Made by a program: the position numbers and the translations under genes. A DNA stretch of 51,907 nucleotides from an uncultured Ruminococcus sp. (GTDB taxonomy: Bacteria > Bacillota > Clostridia > Oscillospirales > CAG-272), in contig CACWOQ010000030.1 in NCBI GenBank assembly GCA_902762505.1, positions 1 through 51,907 of the forward strand. Direction: 5' to 3'. The notes beneath the pieces are model-generated. The model ran no database searches, was not told where the DNA came from, and worked only from the letters and a program-made list of their open reading frames with translations. Every line of letters starts with the position of its first letter. Within the stretch, counting starts at the first letter, position 1. Positions 1-8,497 of the stretch are shown one piece after another.

Positions 1-155
1 TCGTCACCCCCCTCTTACCCCCTCCATCAATTTCGTGAATTGATGGGGCGCGGAAAAACGCGCGGAGCGCTCATAACTCATAACTGATAACTGATAACTG
101 ATAACTGATAACTTAAACGGCTGTTTTCGCCTTTATGATCCGGCTCTGCCGGATC
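1..155 (-). repeat. Dispersed repeat, copy A (heptad type)
   Basis: The reverse complement matches a block seen again at 38693-38831 and partly at 34801-34885. In element order it holds a palindrome GATCCGGC..GCCGGATC (137-155), a conserved stretch GGCGAAAACAGCCGTTTA, a tandem heptad array (72-113: two CATAACT and four GATAACT on the + strand), the conserved GAGCGCTCCGCGCG block, and a hairpin CCATCAATT-loop-AATTGATGG (23-45). Copies B and C have only four heptads, so the array length varies. No ORF is carried. It is probably a non-autonomous or REP-like element. Because it lies at the very edge, its full extent is unknown. Confidence 0.8.
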
Positions 156-259
156 GCACGGCGTCATTTTTTTGCACTAATTTTCAAATTGTTTTCAATT
201 TGTGTAGAGCATTGTAGCGGATATTCATATATAATTATACTGACTATATTTTTATTCGG

Positions 260-1147
260 ATGTGTAAAATGGAAATTCTTCACGTACTGCTTGACGCGCT
301 TATCGACACGGTGAAGCTCATACCTCTGCTTTTCGCGGCTTATCTTCTGCTTGAATATCTTGAGCACCGCCAGTCGAACAAGCTTGCCGATTTTCTCACC
401 GACGGGAAATTCGGGGTGCCGGGCGGCGCAGTTCTCGGCTGTATCCCGCAATGCGGGATGAGCGTTGCCGTGTCCCACCTGTTTTCGGCGGGCGCCGTCG
501 GCGCGGGGACTCTCGTCGCCGTATTCATATCGTGCTCGGACGAGGCGATACCCGTGCTTTTAGCCGACATCAAGCATATCAATCTTATCATACCGCTGAT
601 GCTCGCGAAGGTCGCCTTCGCCGTCGCCGCGGGGTATCTTTTCGACCTCATTTTCCGGCGCCGCAAATTCGGCGGCGGACATCATCAGCACGAGCATGAC
701 TGCGACGAATGCGACAGGATCGACGCGGCGCACCATCATCACTGCGGTGAAAAATGTGACGAAAACGTTTTCGTTTCGGCGCTCAAGCGCACGGGAGAGG
801 TCATCCTCTTCATCCTTATCGTAAACGTTCTGATGGGGCTTGCGGTGCACTTTATCGGCGAGGAGACGATAGCCGCCTTCGCGTCTGAAAACAAGCTTTT
901 ACAGCCGCTTTTCGCGGGTCTTATCGGTCTTATACCGAACTGCGTCGGCTCCGTTGTCCTGACCGAGCTTTACATCTCCGGCTCCATCGGCTTCGGCGCG
1001 GTTTTTGCCGGGCTTTCCGTCGGATCCGGCGTCGGGTACGTCGCCCTGTTCAAAGCCAACAAGCATATTAAACAGAATCTTCTGATCATCGCGTACACGT
1101 TCGTCCTGTCCGTCGCGGTCGGGACAGTGATACAGCTTTTCGTATAA
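260..1147 (+). CDS. Putative divalent metal (manganese/arsenite-type) permease
   Basis: This 295-residue polytopic membrane protein has two similar halves, each with a Gly-rich GxxxGCIPxC/GLIPNCVGS-type motif, as in the putative manganese transporter (ArsP_2-like permease) family. The halves are joined by a cytoplasmic-looking loop (about residues 138-172) packed with His, Cys, Asp and Glu (HHQHEHDCDECD, AHHHHCGEKC), a likely metal-binding segment. An inverted-repeat permease with a His-rich loop suggests heavy-metal efflux, but the substrate is inferred. Neither ATG 260 nor ATG 269 has a clear Shine-Dalgarno sequence, so the start is uncertain by three codons. The stop overlaps the next start (TAATG), which implies co-translation with the DUF5685 gene. 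Confidence 0.75.
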   Translation: MCKMEILHVLLDALIDTVKLIPLLFAAYLLLEYLEHRQSNKLADFLTDGKFGVPGGAVLGCIPQCGMSVAVSHLFSAGAVGAGTLVAVFISCSDEAIPVLLADIKHINLIIPLMLAKVAFAVAAGYLFDLIFRRRKFGGGHHQHEHDCDECDRIDAAHHHHCGEKCDENVFVSALKRTGEVILFILIVNVLMGLAVHFIGEETIAAFASENKLLQPLFAGLIGLIPNCVGSVVLTELYISGSIGFGAVFAGLSVGSGVGYVALFKANKHIKQNLLIIAYTFVLSVAVGTVIQLFV

Positions 1148-2022
1148 TGTTCGGTTACGTAAAGCCCTTCACGCCGGAGCTCAGGGTGCGTGAAAACGAG
1201 CTGTATAACGCGGTGTACTGCGGACTGTGCGTCAGTATGGGCCGCAAAACGAGATGGTTTTCGCGGTTCACGCTGTCTTACGACGCGGTATTCCTCGCCC
1301 TTGTTCTCGCTTCGCTTTCCGGCGAACGCTTTGTGATCAAGCCCGGGCGCTGCGCGTTCGCGCCTTTCCGCAAAAAGCCCGTTGCCGAAGAATGCGAAAT
1401 CCTCAGATTCGCCGCCGCCGTGTCCGCGCGGCTTACGTATTATTCCGTGCTTGACGGGATAAGAGACGAGAAGGGCGTGAAAAGACTGATCAGACGCGCC
1501 GCCCTGCCGTTCTGCCGGCATATGGAGCGGGCGGCTGAGAAGATCGCGCCGTTTGACGGGGAATATATCGGATCGTGCCTTGATAAGCTTCACGCCGCGG
1601 AGGATGAGAACAGCCCCGAGCTCGATCTGTGCGCCGGATATTTCGGCGACGTGCTGGCGTACTGCTTCGGCGAAGGCGCGCCGGAGGGAAAGAAAGAAAG
1701 CGCCGCGCTGATCGGAGGACTCGTCGGCAGATTCATCTACGCCGCCGACGCGTGCGACGATCTTGAAAAGGATGAAAAGAGCGGGTCGTACAATCCGCTG
1801 CGGTTCGGGGAAGGGGACAGAGCGGATAAGCTGCGCGCCGCCTACGGCGCGATGTGCGTCTGGGCTGACCGAGCCGCCGCCGAGCTTCTGCTCGAAGGCT
1901 CGGTCTCGCCCGAATCTGACGTTGCCGACAACATAATGCGGCTCGGTATGCCGGATACGGCGAGAAGAGTATCCTCCGACCGGGCGAAAGAAAGGACTGA
2001 AAATGGAAAGAGATCCGTATGA
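1147..2022 (+). CDS. DUF5685 family protein
   Basis: The 291-residue protein begins [20 protein letters not shown] and then has the YCGLC motif typical of the DUF5685 family, a group of unknown function common in Clostridia. The rest is mostly helical, with conserved [20 protein letters not shown] near residue 200, reminiscent of the Asp-rich motifs of all-helical metal or prenyl-binding proteins. It starts inside the stop of the upstream permease, and the J-domain gene overlaps its 3' end by 20 nt. DUF5685 followed by a J-domain gene is a recurrent arrangement as far as I recall, which suggests a joint function, but none is known. Confidence 0.8.
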   Translation: MFGYVKPFTPELRVRENELYNAVYCGLCVSMGRKTRWFSRFTLSYDAVFLALVLASLSGERFVIKPGRCAFAPFRKKPVAEECEILRFAAAVSARLTYYSVLDGIRDEKGVKRLIRRAALPFCRHMERAAEKIAPFDGEYIGSCLDKLHAAEDENSPELDLCAGYFGDVLAYCFGEGAPEGKKESAALIGGLVGRFIYAADACDDLEKDEKSGSYNPLRFGEGDRADKLRAAYGAMCVWADRAAAELLLEGSVSPESDVADNIMRLGMPDTARRVSSDRAKERTENGKRSV

Positions 2023-2605
2023 GGTGCTGGGCGTATCGCGCGGCGCCGCAGACGACGAGATAAAAAAAGCGTACCGCGCGCTTGCAAAAAAATACCATCC
2101 CGACAACTATACCGACGCGAATCAGCGCGCCCGCGCCGAGGAAAAGATGAAGGAGATAAACGCGGCGTACGAACAGATACAGAAGGGCGATACGGGCTAT
2201 TCGTCCGGAGGCTCCGGATACGGCTCGTACGAAGGACCGAGACAGGGCGGCGTCGGCGTTTACGCGACGATCAGGCAGTATATCAACGCCCGTATGCCCG
2301 ATCAGGCGGAGCAGCTCCTCAACGGAATCGCGCAGGAGGAGCGCGGCGCCGAGTGGTTTTATCTGAGAGCCTGCGTCTACGTACTGCGCGGCTGGATCTA
2401 CGAGGCGCACACCTCGGCGGGGACCGCCTGCTCGCTCGATCCCGACAACGAAGAGTACAGACAGCTGTACGACACGATAGAGGCGAACATCAACAGAGCC
2501 GACGGAACGTACAGAACGACGTCGGATTCGTCCGAATGCGATATCTGCTCGATCTGCCAGACTCTCGCGTGTCTGAACTGTATGTGCCGTATGTGCTGCA
2601 GGTGA
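2003..2605 (+). CDS. J-domain (DnaJ-like) protein with Cys-rich tail
   Basis: Residues 1-60 form a canonical J domain: DPYEVLGV, helix [17 protein letters not shown] with the HPD tripeptide that stimulates Hsp70 ATPase, then a loop and helices III/IV. A Gly/Ser/Tyr-rich linker (about residues 68-90) leads to a TPR-like helical region. The end is strikingly Cys-rich (seven Cys in the last 25 residues, [22 protein letters not shown] pattern), which suggests metal binding or membrane-proximal packing. It lacks the zinc-finger domain of true DnaJ (about 370 residues), so it is a specialised type C J-protein. It overlaps DUF5685 by 20 nt. Confidence 0.85.
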   Translation: MERDPYEVLGVSRGAADDEIKKAYRALAKKYHPDNYTDANQRARAEEKMKEINAAYEQIQKGDTGYSSGGSGYGSYEGPRQGGVGVYATIRQYINARMPDQAEQLLNGIAQEERGAEWFYLRACVYVLRGWIYEAHTSAGTACSLDPDNEEYRQLYDTIEANINRADGTYRTTSDSSECDICSICQTLACLNCMCRMCCR

Positions 2606-2609
2606 CCGT

Positions 2610-3152
2610 ATGAACAATAAAGCAAGAGTAAAAATGATCGCCGTATGCGGCATTTTCTCAGCCGCCGAGCTTGTGATCATATATCTTTCGAGCGTTTTTC
2701 AGATGCTCGATCTCGTGATAGCGCTGATGACCGTCGCGTTCACGCTGGTGCTCCTCTGCGAGTACGGCAGCAAACCGGCGATCGCCGTGTACCTTGCCGT
2801 ATCGGTCCTTTCTATGCTGATCGTGCCGAACAAGTTCACGCCGCTGTGCTACGTCTTCTTCATAGGCATCTATCCGATAATCAAGCCGTATTTCGAGAGG
2901 CTGAAAAAACCGTTTTCGATCATTTTAAAATTCGTTTATTTCAACGTCTTTTATCTTGCGATATACGCGATATGCGTGAAATTCGCTCTGCTTGACGATA
3001 TATTCGCGATAGGCTCCGCCATGTTTTTCGTGGTGATAGTCCTCGGAAACCTCGCTTTCTTCCTCTGCGATTACGTTTTCGGACTCATGACGCTTCTGTA
3101 CGTCGCAAAGCTCCGAAAGAGGCTCGGATTCGAAAGGATATTCAAGAAATGA
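2610..3152 (+). CDS. Integral membrane protein of unknown function
   Basis: This 180-residue protein has five or six predicted transmembrane segments (around residues 9-27, 33-50, 56-74, 78-92, 108-126 and 134-160) and a basic C-terminus (KLRKRLGFERIFKK). The overall look, including a substrate-component-like hydrophobic pattern, resembles small Clostridia membrane proteins related to ECF-type or DUF2232-like families, but I do not recognise a specific family. It starts 4 nt after the J-domain gene and its ATGA end overlaps the recG start, so it is translated in the same operon. Confidence 0.7.
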   Translation: MNNKARVKMIAVCGIFSAAELVIIYLSSVFQMLDLVIALMTVAFTLVLLCEYGSKPAIAVYLAVSVLSMLIVPNKFTPLCYVFFIGIYPIIKPYFERLKKPFSIILKFVYFNVFYLAIYAICVKFALLDDIFAIGSAMFFVVIVLGNLAFFLCDYVFGLMTLLYVAKLRKRLGFERIFKK

Positions 3153-5200
3153 CGGTCGATATGAGCGCTGACGTCAAGCGCCTTTCCGGCGTCGGTCCGG
3201 CTGTCGCCGTCAAGCTCGGCAAGCTCGGGATCAACACGGTGGGCGATCTGCTCTGCCATTTCCCGCGCGCGTACGAGTTCCGCGGCAACGTGAAGACCGT
3301 CGCGTCGGCGGAGGACGGGGAGACGGCGTCGTTCATCCTTACGGTGATGGCTCCGCCCACCTCGGCGAAGACCCGGACGGGACTGACGATATTCAAGCTT
3401 CCCGCGGGCGACGGGACGGGCGGCTGTACCGTGACGTTCTTCAACCAGAATTATATAAGATCGGCCTTTACCGTCGGCGCCTCGTACCGGTTTTACGGAA
3501 AAGTGAACCGCCGCGGCAGGACGGTAGAGCTGAGCTCGCCGGTCTACGAGCCGTACAGCGATAAGCTGCTTCCGCTTTTCCCGGTATATCCGGCGACGGA
3601 GGGCTTCGGCTCCGCGAGGATCAACCGACTCATCTCCGCGATAATCGACAGACCCGACACGGTCCTGCCGGAGAATCTGCCGGACGAGGTGATACAAGCC
3701 GAGGGGCTGATGGACCGGACGGACGCGGTACGCGCGATACATCACCCGGCGTCGCTTGAGCAGATAAGCGAGGCTAAACGCCGTCTCGCGTTCGAAGAGC
3801 TGTTCATTTTTGCGAAAAACGCAAGGAGCAGAAAGAAGAAGATCTCGTCCGGTCCGCGCGCGGAAATGTCCCCGTGCGACTGCACGCCGTTCCGCGAGAT
3901 GATGCGCTTCGAGCCGACGGCGGCGCAGAAGCGTGTTATGAACGAGATCTATTCAGATCTTACGGGCAAAAACGGCAAAGCTCCGATGAGACGCATGGTC
4001 TCGGGAGACGTCGGATCCGGAAAGACGGTGTGCGCGCAGTTTTCGGCGTACGTCGCCTGCGAAAACGGATATCAGACGGCTCTGATGGTGCCGACGGAGA
4101 TACTCGCAAAACAGCATTACGACGATACGGCGCCCCTGTTCGCGATGCTCGGAAAGAGGGTCAGGCTTCTGACAGGCGAGCTTACACAGAAGGAGAAAAA
4201 CGCCGTATACGCGGAGCTGCAAAGCGGAGAATGCGACGTAGTCATAGGGACGCACGCGCTGATATACGACAAAGTCGTGTTCAAAAATCTCGGGCTTGTC
4301 ATCTGCGACGAGCAGCACCGCTTCGGAGTAAGCCAGCGTGAAGCGCTGCTGAAAAAGGGGAACGGAGCGCACATGCTCGTCATGAGCGCGACGCCGATAC
4401 CGAGAACGCTTGCACTCGTGCTTTTCGGCGACCTTGACGTGTCCGTCATAGACGAGCTTCCGCCAGGCAGACGTACAGTTCGCACGGCGTACCGCGACGA
4501 GAGCAGCCGCGACGCCGTATACGCGTTCATACGCGATCAGGTGGATCAGGGCAGGCAGGCGTATATCGTATGCCCGGGAGTCGAGGAGACGGAAGACGAC
4601 GGACTGATCCCGATCGAGGCGCTCGGCGAGGGCTTCAACGCCGAAAGCTACGACCGAGAGATGAAGCGGCGCAAGGCGGCGGTGAATTACGCGGAAACGC
4701 TGTGCACCGACGTTTTCCCGAATCTGCGCGTCGGATATCTTCACGGCAGAATGAAAAGCTCCGAAAAGACCGCGGTCATGGGCGCGTTCGAGCGCGGAGA
4801 GCTCGATATACTCGTGTCCACCACGGTGATCGAGGTCGGAATAAACGTTCCGAACGCGACGGTGATGCTCATCGAGGACGCGGAAAACTTCGGGCTTTCG
4901 CAGCTCCACCAGCTGAGAGGGCGCGTCGGGCGCGGAAAATACGCGTCGTACTGCATCCTTATGGCGGATTCTCCCGGGCAGGCCGCGGAGTCGAGACTGA
5001 AGATGATGGAGCGCGAGAGCAACGGCTACAAGATCGCCGAATTCGATCTGAAACAGAGGGGACCCGGCGATTTCATACGCGAAAACGACGAAAAGATCCG
5101 TCAGCACGGAGCGCTGAAGCTCCGGATGGCGGGCGCGCTCGACGACGCAAGGCTTTTATACCGGGCGTTCGAATGGGCTGAGAAATACACGGAGGATTGA
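3149..5200 (+). CDS. recG: ATP-dependent DNA helicase RecG
   Basis: At 683 residues this is full length for RecG, the branch-migration helicase that remodels stalled replication forks and Holliday junctions. The N-terminal wedge/OB domain opens with a helix-hairpin-helix-like LSGVGPAVAVKLGKLGI. Helicase motifs follow in order: motif I GDVGSGKT (about residue 287), a TRG-like GTHALI segment, motif II DEQH (about 385), motif III SATPIPRTL (about 412), then motifs V and VI with STTVIEVGINVPNAT and QLRGRVGRG. The C-terminal TRG region with KIAEFDLKQRGPGDF is also present. It overlaps the preceding membrane-protein gene by ATGA. The downstream macro-HTH gene starts 2 nt after its stop. Confidence 0.97.
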   Translation: MTVDMSADVKRLSGVGPAVAVKLGKLGINTVGDLLCHFPRAYEFRGNVKTVASAEDGETASFILTVMAPPTSAKTRTGLTIFKLPAGDGTGGCTVTFFNQNYIRSAFTVGASYRFYGKVNRRGRTVELSSPVYEPYSDKLLPLFPVYPATEGFGSARINRLISAIIDRPDTVLPENLPDEVIQAEGLMDRTDAVRAIHHPASLEQISEAKRRLAFEELFIFAKNARSRKKKISSGPRAEMSPCDCTPFREMMRFEPTAAQKRVMNEIYSDLTGKNGKAPMRRMVSGDVGSGKTVCAQFSAYVACENGYQTALMVPTEILAKQHYDDTAPLFAMLGKRVRLLTGELTQKEKNAVYAELQSGECDVVIGTHALIYDKVVFKNLGLVICDEQHRFGVSQREALLKKGNGAHMLVMSATPIPRTLALVLFGDLDVSVIDELPPGRRTVRTAYRDESSRDAVYAFIRDQVDQGRQAYIVCPGVEETEDDGLIPIEALGEGFNAESYDREMKRRKAAVNYAETLCTDVFPNLRVGYLHGRMKSSEKTAVMGAFERGELDILVSTTVIEVGINVPNATVMLIEDAENFGLSQLHQLRGRVGRGKYASYCILMADSPGQAAESRLKMMERESNGYKIAEFDLKQRGPGDFIRENDEKIRQHGALKLRMAGALDDARLLYRAFEWAEKYTED

Positions 5201-5201
5201 T

Positions 5202-6200
5202 ATGCCGCTTTCATTTGAAAGAAACGATATTACAGCCGTAAAATGCGGAGCCGCGGTAGTGCCGGTCGGCTCGCGCAGAGACGGGGGCATTCTTTCGGCG
5301 TTCAAGGCGGCGGGCGGGCGCAGGCTTTCGTCCGCGATCTGCCACGCCGGCGGCTCCGCCGCGGAGAATCCGTCCGTCATAAGGACTCCGTATCTCAACG
5401 CAGATTTTCTGATCCTTGTGCAGACGCCGCAAGCCGACGGTCCGGAGCCGGAAAAAGCTCTGTACGACTGCTACGCTGCCGCGCTCGACGCCGCGAAGCT
5501 CCGCACCGAAAAGGGTGTTGTGATACCGGTGATCGGCGCCGGCGTTAACGGCTATTCCGCCCGGTCCGCTTTCGATACGGCAGTCGGCGCGTGCAGGGAT
5601 TATCTGTCGGAAAACGAGCTTTCGATAACTATTGTGGTGAATGACAAAGCCCCGTTCCTTCACGGCAGACGGATCTTGTCCGACGTATCCGGTTATATCG
5701 CCGAAAACGAGGCGTATAACGCCGTTTACGCGCAGGCAGCGGAGCCGTTCGTTCACGCAAAAAGAAAAAAAGCCGCCGCCGCGCCCGCCGTGTACGGTGC
5801 CGCCGCGTTTTGTGAGGAGGCGGCGCCGAGGGAGTCGCTTGAAGAATACCTGAAAAACGCGGACGAGGGCTTTTCTCAGACGCTTTTAAAGCTCATCGAC
5901 AGAAGCGGTATGACCGACGTTGAATGCTACAAGCGGGCGAACGTTGACAGAAAGCTTTTTTCAAAGATCAGATCGGACCCGGGTTACAGGCCGAAGAAAA
6001 CTACGGCGCTGTCGTTCTGTATCGCTTTGTCGCTTTCGCTCGAGGAGACGAACAGCCTTCTTTCACGCGCGGGATACGCGCTCTCCCACAGCAGCCGTGC
6101 GGATCTGATTGTGGAGTATTTTATAAAAAACGGAAAGTACGATATCTTCGAGATCAACGAGGCGCTGTTCGAGTTCGATCAGGCGCTTCTCGGAGTATGA
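5202..6200 (+). CDS. Macro-domain-like protein with C-terminal HTH-like domain
   Basis: The 332-residue protein has an N-terminal macro-like domain (about residues 1-165): residues 1-20 form the DITAVKCGAAVVPVGS strand/loop, and VIPVIGAGVNGYS (about 107-120) matches the Gly-rich ADP-ribose-binding loop. After a charged Ala-rich linker (about 180-205) comes a helical domain: LLKLIDRSGMTDVECYKRANVDRKLFSKIR and ALSFCIALSLSLEETNSLLSRAGYALS, an XRE-like helix-turn-helix pattern found fused to macro domains in many Clostridia. A role in ADP-ribose-linked signalling or regulation is inferred. The conserved Asn of active ADP-ribose hydrolases is not obvious in the N-terminal strand. It is coupled to recG by a 2-nt gap. 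Confidence 0.75.
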   Translation: MPLSFERNDITAVKCGAAVVPVGSRRDGGILSAFKAAGGRRLSSAICHAGGSAAENPSVIRTPYLNADFLILVQTPQADGPEPEKALYDCYAAALDAAKLRTEKGVVIPVIGAGVNGYSARSAFDTAVGACRDYLSENELSITIVVNDKAPFLHGRRILSDVSGYIAENEAYNAVYAQAAEPFVHAKRKKAAAAPAVYGAAAFCEEAAPRESLEEYLKNADEGFSQTLLKLIDRSGMTDVECYKRANVDRKLFSKIRSDPGYRPKKTTALSFCIALSLSLEETNSLLSRAGYALSHSSRADLIVEYFIKNGKYDIFEINEALFEFDQALLGV

Positions 6201-6218
6201 AAACGGAAAAGAGACCAA

Positions 6219-7079
6219 ATGAAGTATTACATCGATTTTGAGGCGACGCAGTTCGACCAGGAGATCATATCGGTCGGATGCATAAACGAGAACGGACGTG
6301 AGTTTTATTCGCTCGTGCGGCCTCACAGCATGAGAAGAATGACAGGATTCATCACGGAGCTGACCGGAATAACGTCAGCGGAGCTCCGCCGCGCGGACGA
6401 CGCGGACGACGTGTTCGAGCGTATGTATGATTATATGGACAAGTCCGAGGACGTACGCTTCTACTGCTACGGAAACTGCGACGGAAGATTCGTAAAGATG
6501 ACGATGAGACACGTCACCTCCTTCAAGGCGCAGTGTATGCTCGGACTGATATACAGCAGTCTGATCGACGTTTCGCCCGAAATGTCGGAGACCTTCAAAA
6601 CGAATCAGACCGTGTCGCTGTATAAGCTTTCCGATTATTTCGGCGCGAGAGGCGCGCAGAACCATAACGCCCTGTCCGACGCGAAGCTTCTGAAACAGAT
6701 CTGCGAAAAGGCGGAGGGACTCGAGCTTGAGGAATGCCCGTTCCCGGAGTACGTGATAAAGAAAAAGCCGGAGAAGGCCGGATCGCTCCACGAGCCGGAG
6801 CCTGTCAAGGAGCCTCATGTGACGGCGAGCTTCGGCGGCAATACTTACGGCTTTTCGTCATACGGCAAAGCAGCTGACTGGATAATGTCCGAGATGCTGC
6901 CCGACAAGACGGAAGTCACCGAACAGATGAAGAGCAACATAAGCAACCGTATCGTACGCGCGGCGGCGAACGGAGGCTCATATCACGGCTTTACGTGGAG
7001 ATCCGTAAAAAGGCAAAGAAAACACGGGCCGGAGCCCGAAAACGCCCCCGACGGCGAAGCGGACGCCGAAATTAGTTAA
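6219..7079 (+). CDS. DEDDh-family 3'-5' exonuclease-like protein
   Basis: Residues 1-180 read as an RNase T/DnaQ-type exonuclease. The first motif is IDFEATQ with acidic D6 and E8; a second Asp lies in CYGNCDGRFVK (about residue 90); the last motif is HNALSDAKLL with His149 and Asp154, the Hx4D pattern of the DEDDh class. The C-terminal part (about 180-286) is not catalytic: it has FGGNTYGFSSYGKAADWIMSEM and ends in a basic KRQRKHG tail, perhaps for nucleic-acid binding. Substrate, DNA or RNA, cannot be told. It follows the macro-HTH gene by 18 nt in the recG operon, which favours a DNA-repair or RNA-turnover role. Confidence 0.8.
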   Translation: MKYYIDFEATQFDQEIISVGCINENGREFYSLVRPHSMRRMTGFITELTGITSAELRRADDADDVFERMYDYMDKSEDVRFYCYGNCDGRFVKMTMRHVTSFKAQCMLGLIYSSLIDVSPEMSETFKTNQTVSLYKLSDYFGARGAQNHNALSDAKLLKQICEKAEGLELEECPFPEYVIKKKPEKAGSLHEPEPVKEPHVTASFGGNTYGFSSYGKAADWIMSEMLPDKTEVTEQMKSNISNRIVRAAANGGSYHGFTWRSVKRQRKHGPEPENAPDGEADAEIS

Positions 7080-7161
7080 TAAATTGTGAATTATGCCCTT
7101 TATCCGTAAGATCCCCGGCATAAAAAGCGTCTAATGAGTGAAAACACCCGGAGGTGAGAAT

Positions 7162-7776
7162 ATGAAAAAATACTACGGAAAAGAAAAGTGCAGGATACTG
7201 AAACAGGTCCGCGCGGAAATAGCGAAAAACAACGGCATAGACTGGATCATAGAGGAATGCCCTCACAAAGGGGACTGCTTAGGCACATGTCCGAAATGCG
7301 AGGCGGAGGTCAGGGAGCTTGAGAAAAAGCTCGAAGATCGCAGAAAGCTCGGTCTGAACGTGGCGCTCGCCGGCGTGGCAGCCGGTATAGCGCTGACAGT
7401 GTCGGGCTGCGCGCCTCAGCCGTACGCGCTTCAGGGAGACGTCCCCGCTGCCGGCGGGAACAACGGTCAGACAACGTCGGATCAGGCGACCGAGGCGCCC
7501 CAAAGCACGGAAGGCGAGACCGGGACGCTTGAGCTTGAGGGAGAGATACTCGACGACGGATCGGCTCTCACGATCGACGGAGACCACGTCATTATGGGTG
7601 GCATGACCGTCGAGGAAGTACTGATGGGAGAACCTATGCCGGAATGGCCTGAGGAGCTTTCCGGTAAGTCGACCGAAGAAACGGAGACGGAGCCCGAAAC
7701 GCCGGAGGTAAAAGAACCCGAAGAACCGGCGCTTATGGGTAAAATAGCCGCTCCGTACGACGAAGACCTTGAGTGA
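7162..7776 (+). CDS. Cys-motif protein paired with radical SAM enzyme (possible maturation substrate)
   Basis: The start ATG 7162 is chosen for its strong GGAGGTGA at 7150-7157; an upstream ATG at 7138 has no such site. The 204-residue product starts MKKYYGKEKCRILKQVRAEI and has four clustered cysteines C33-x5-C39-x3-C43-x2-C46 (ECPHKGDC..CPKC), fit for an Fe-S cluster or zinc. A hydrophobic segment (67-83) ends in VSGCAP, lipobox-like but too far from the N-terminus for an ordinary lipoprotein. The C-terminal half is acidic and low in complexity, with three similar motifs IMGGMTVEE (144), LMGEPMPEW (154) and LMGKIAAPY (191). I recall the N-terminal block from other gut anaerobes beside a radical SAM gene; the function is unknown. 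Confidence 0.75.
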   Translation: MKKYYGKEKCRILKQVRAEIAKNNGIDWIIEECPHKGDCLGTCPKCEAEVRELEKKLEDRRKLGLNVALAGVAAGIALTVSGCAPQPYALQGDVPAAGGNNGQTTSDQATEAPQSTEGETGTLELEGEILDDGSALTIDGDHVIMGGMTVEEVLMGEPMPEWPEELSGKSTEETETEPETPEVKEPEEPALMGKIAAPYDEDLE

Positions 7777-8410
7777 TATCACGTTCCCGCTCTGGAAGAT
7801 AAGCCGTCTGAGAATGGCGACGGACGGCACGGGCGTGACCGCGCTCGTCGCCGCGCAGGGCTGCCCTCTCGATTGCAGATACTGCATAAATCAGCCGAGC
7901 AAGACTTTCGGATGCGAAAAAAATCTGACGCCTGCCGAGCTGTACGACCGCGTGAAAAAGGACGGTCTGTATTATTCAGCGACCGGCGGCGGCGTCACGT
8001 TCGGGGGCGGAGAACCGCTTCTGCACGCCGGTTTCATAGCCGCATTCCGCCGGATCATCCCGGCGGAATGGCATATTTACGCCGAAACGTCGCTTTGCGT
8101 GCCGGAGGAGTGCGTCCGCGCCGCAGCGCGGTGCGTCGACCGGTTTTTCGTCGATATAAAGGATACGGATCCGTCTGTTTACCGGACGTATACGGGCGGC
8201 GACGTGAACGTCGCGCTTGACAATCTCAGGCTGCTTTTATCCCTGTCGGGCTCAGACAGAATCACCGTGCGACTGCCGCTGATACCGGGGTATAATTCGG
8301 AGGAGAACAGAAAAAGGAGCGCGGAGCTTCTTTCCGGGATCGGGATTACGGACTTCGATTTCTTTGATTACGTTATACGCGAATCCGAAAAATCTGAAAA
8401 AAGTACTTGA
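7769..8410 (+). CDS. Small radical SAM protein (glycyl-radical activase-like)
   Basis: This 213-residue radical SAM enzyme has the cluster motif CPLDCRYC (C32, C36, C39), the GGE-type motif FGGGEPLLHAG (SAM amine binding), and the core barrel pattern VDIKD and RLPLIPGYN typical of PflA/NrdG-like activases. It lacks a SPASM or twitch domain and extra ferredoxin clusters. The likely start is TTG 7769, giving an N-terminus (ISRLRMATDGTGVTALVAAQGCPL) as expected for the family; ATG 7814 would cut into it. It overlaps the Cys-motif gene by 8 nt, so the two are translationally coupled. The target is unknown: no glycyl radical enzyme lies in the window, and the partner protein is the obvious candidate. 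Confidence 0.85.
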   Translation: MSDITFPLWKISRLRMATDGTGVTALVAAQGCPLDCRYCINQPSKTFGCEKNLTPAELYDRVKKDGLYYSATGGGVTFGGGEPLLHAGFIAAFRRIIPAEWHIYAETSLCVPEECVRAAARCVDRFFVDIKDTDPSVYRTYTGGDVNVALDNLRLLLSLSGSDRITVRLPLIPGYNSEENRKRSAELLSGIGITDFDFFDYVIRESEKSEKST

Positions 8411-8458
8411 CAAACGGAAAAAAATGTGGTAATATATACTCAGTTAGCAGAGGCTAAC
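8407..8458 (+). promoter_or_regulatory. Strong promoter with operator-like palindrome
   Basis: TTGACA (8407-8412) lies 17 nt before TAATAT (8430-8435), which carries the extended -10 TG at 8427-8428. Right at the expected start site sits GTTAGC-AGAG-GCTAAC (8443-8458), flanked by a direct repeat ACTCAGT (8438-8444, 8457-8463). A palindrome of TTAGC/GCTAA type recalls DtxR/IdeR-like metal-regulator boxes, but the regulator is not known. The -35 box overlaps the stop codon of the radical SAM gene. Confidence 0.6.
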
Positions 8459-8497
8459 TCAGTAATACCGTTCACTTAAACATTCAACATAACAGCG

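Noticed and set aside
72..113. Heptad array as a CRISPR
   Set aside because: Units are 7 nt with no spacers and no cas genes are present.
200..259. Promoter before the metal permease
   Set aside because: AT-rich TATATAATTATACT is present at 228-241 but no -35 box at good spacing could be fixed, so it was not called.
970..2106. 378-codon minus-strand open frame
   Set aside because: It lies opposite the DUF5685 gene, has no ribosome site and a composition (Arg, Val, Gly rich) typical of antisense frames in GC-rich genes.
3953..5107. 384-codon minus-strand open frame opposite recG
   Set aside because: All RecG motifs are on the + strand; the shadow has no recognisable domain.
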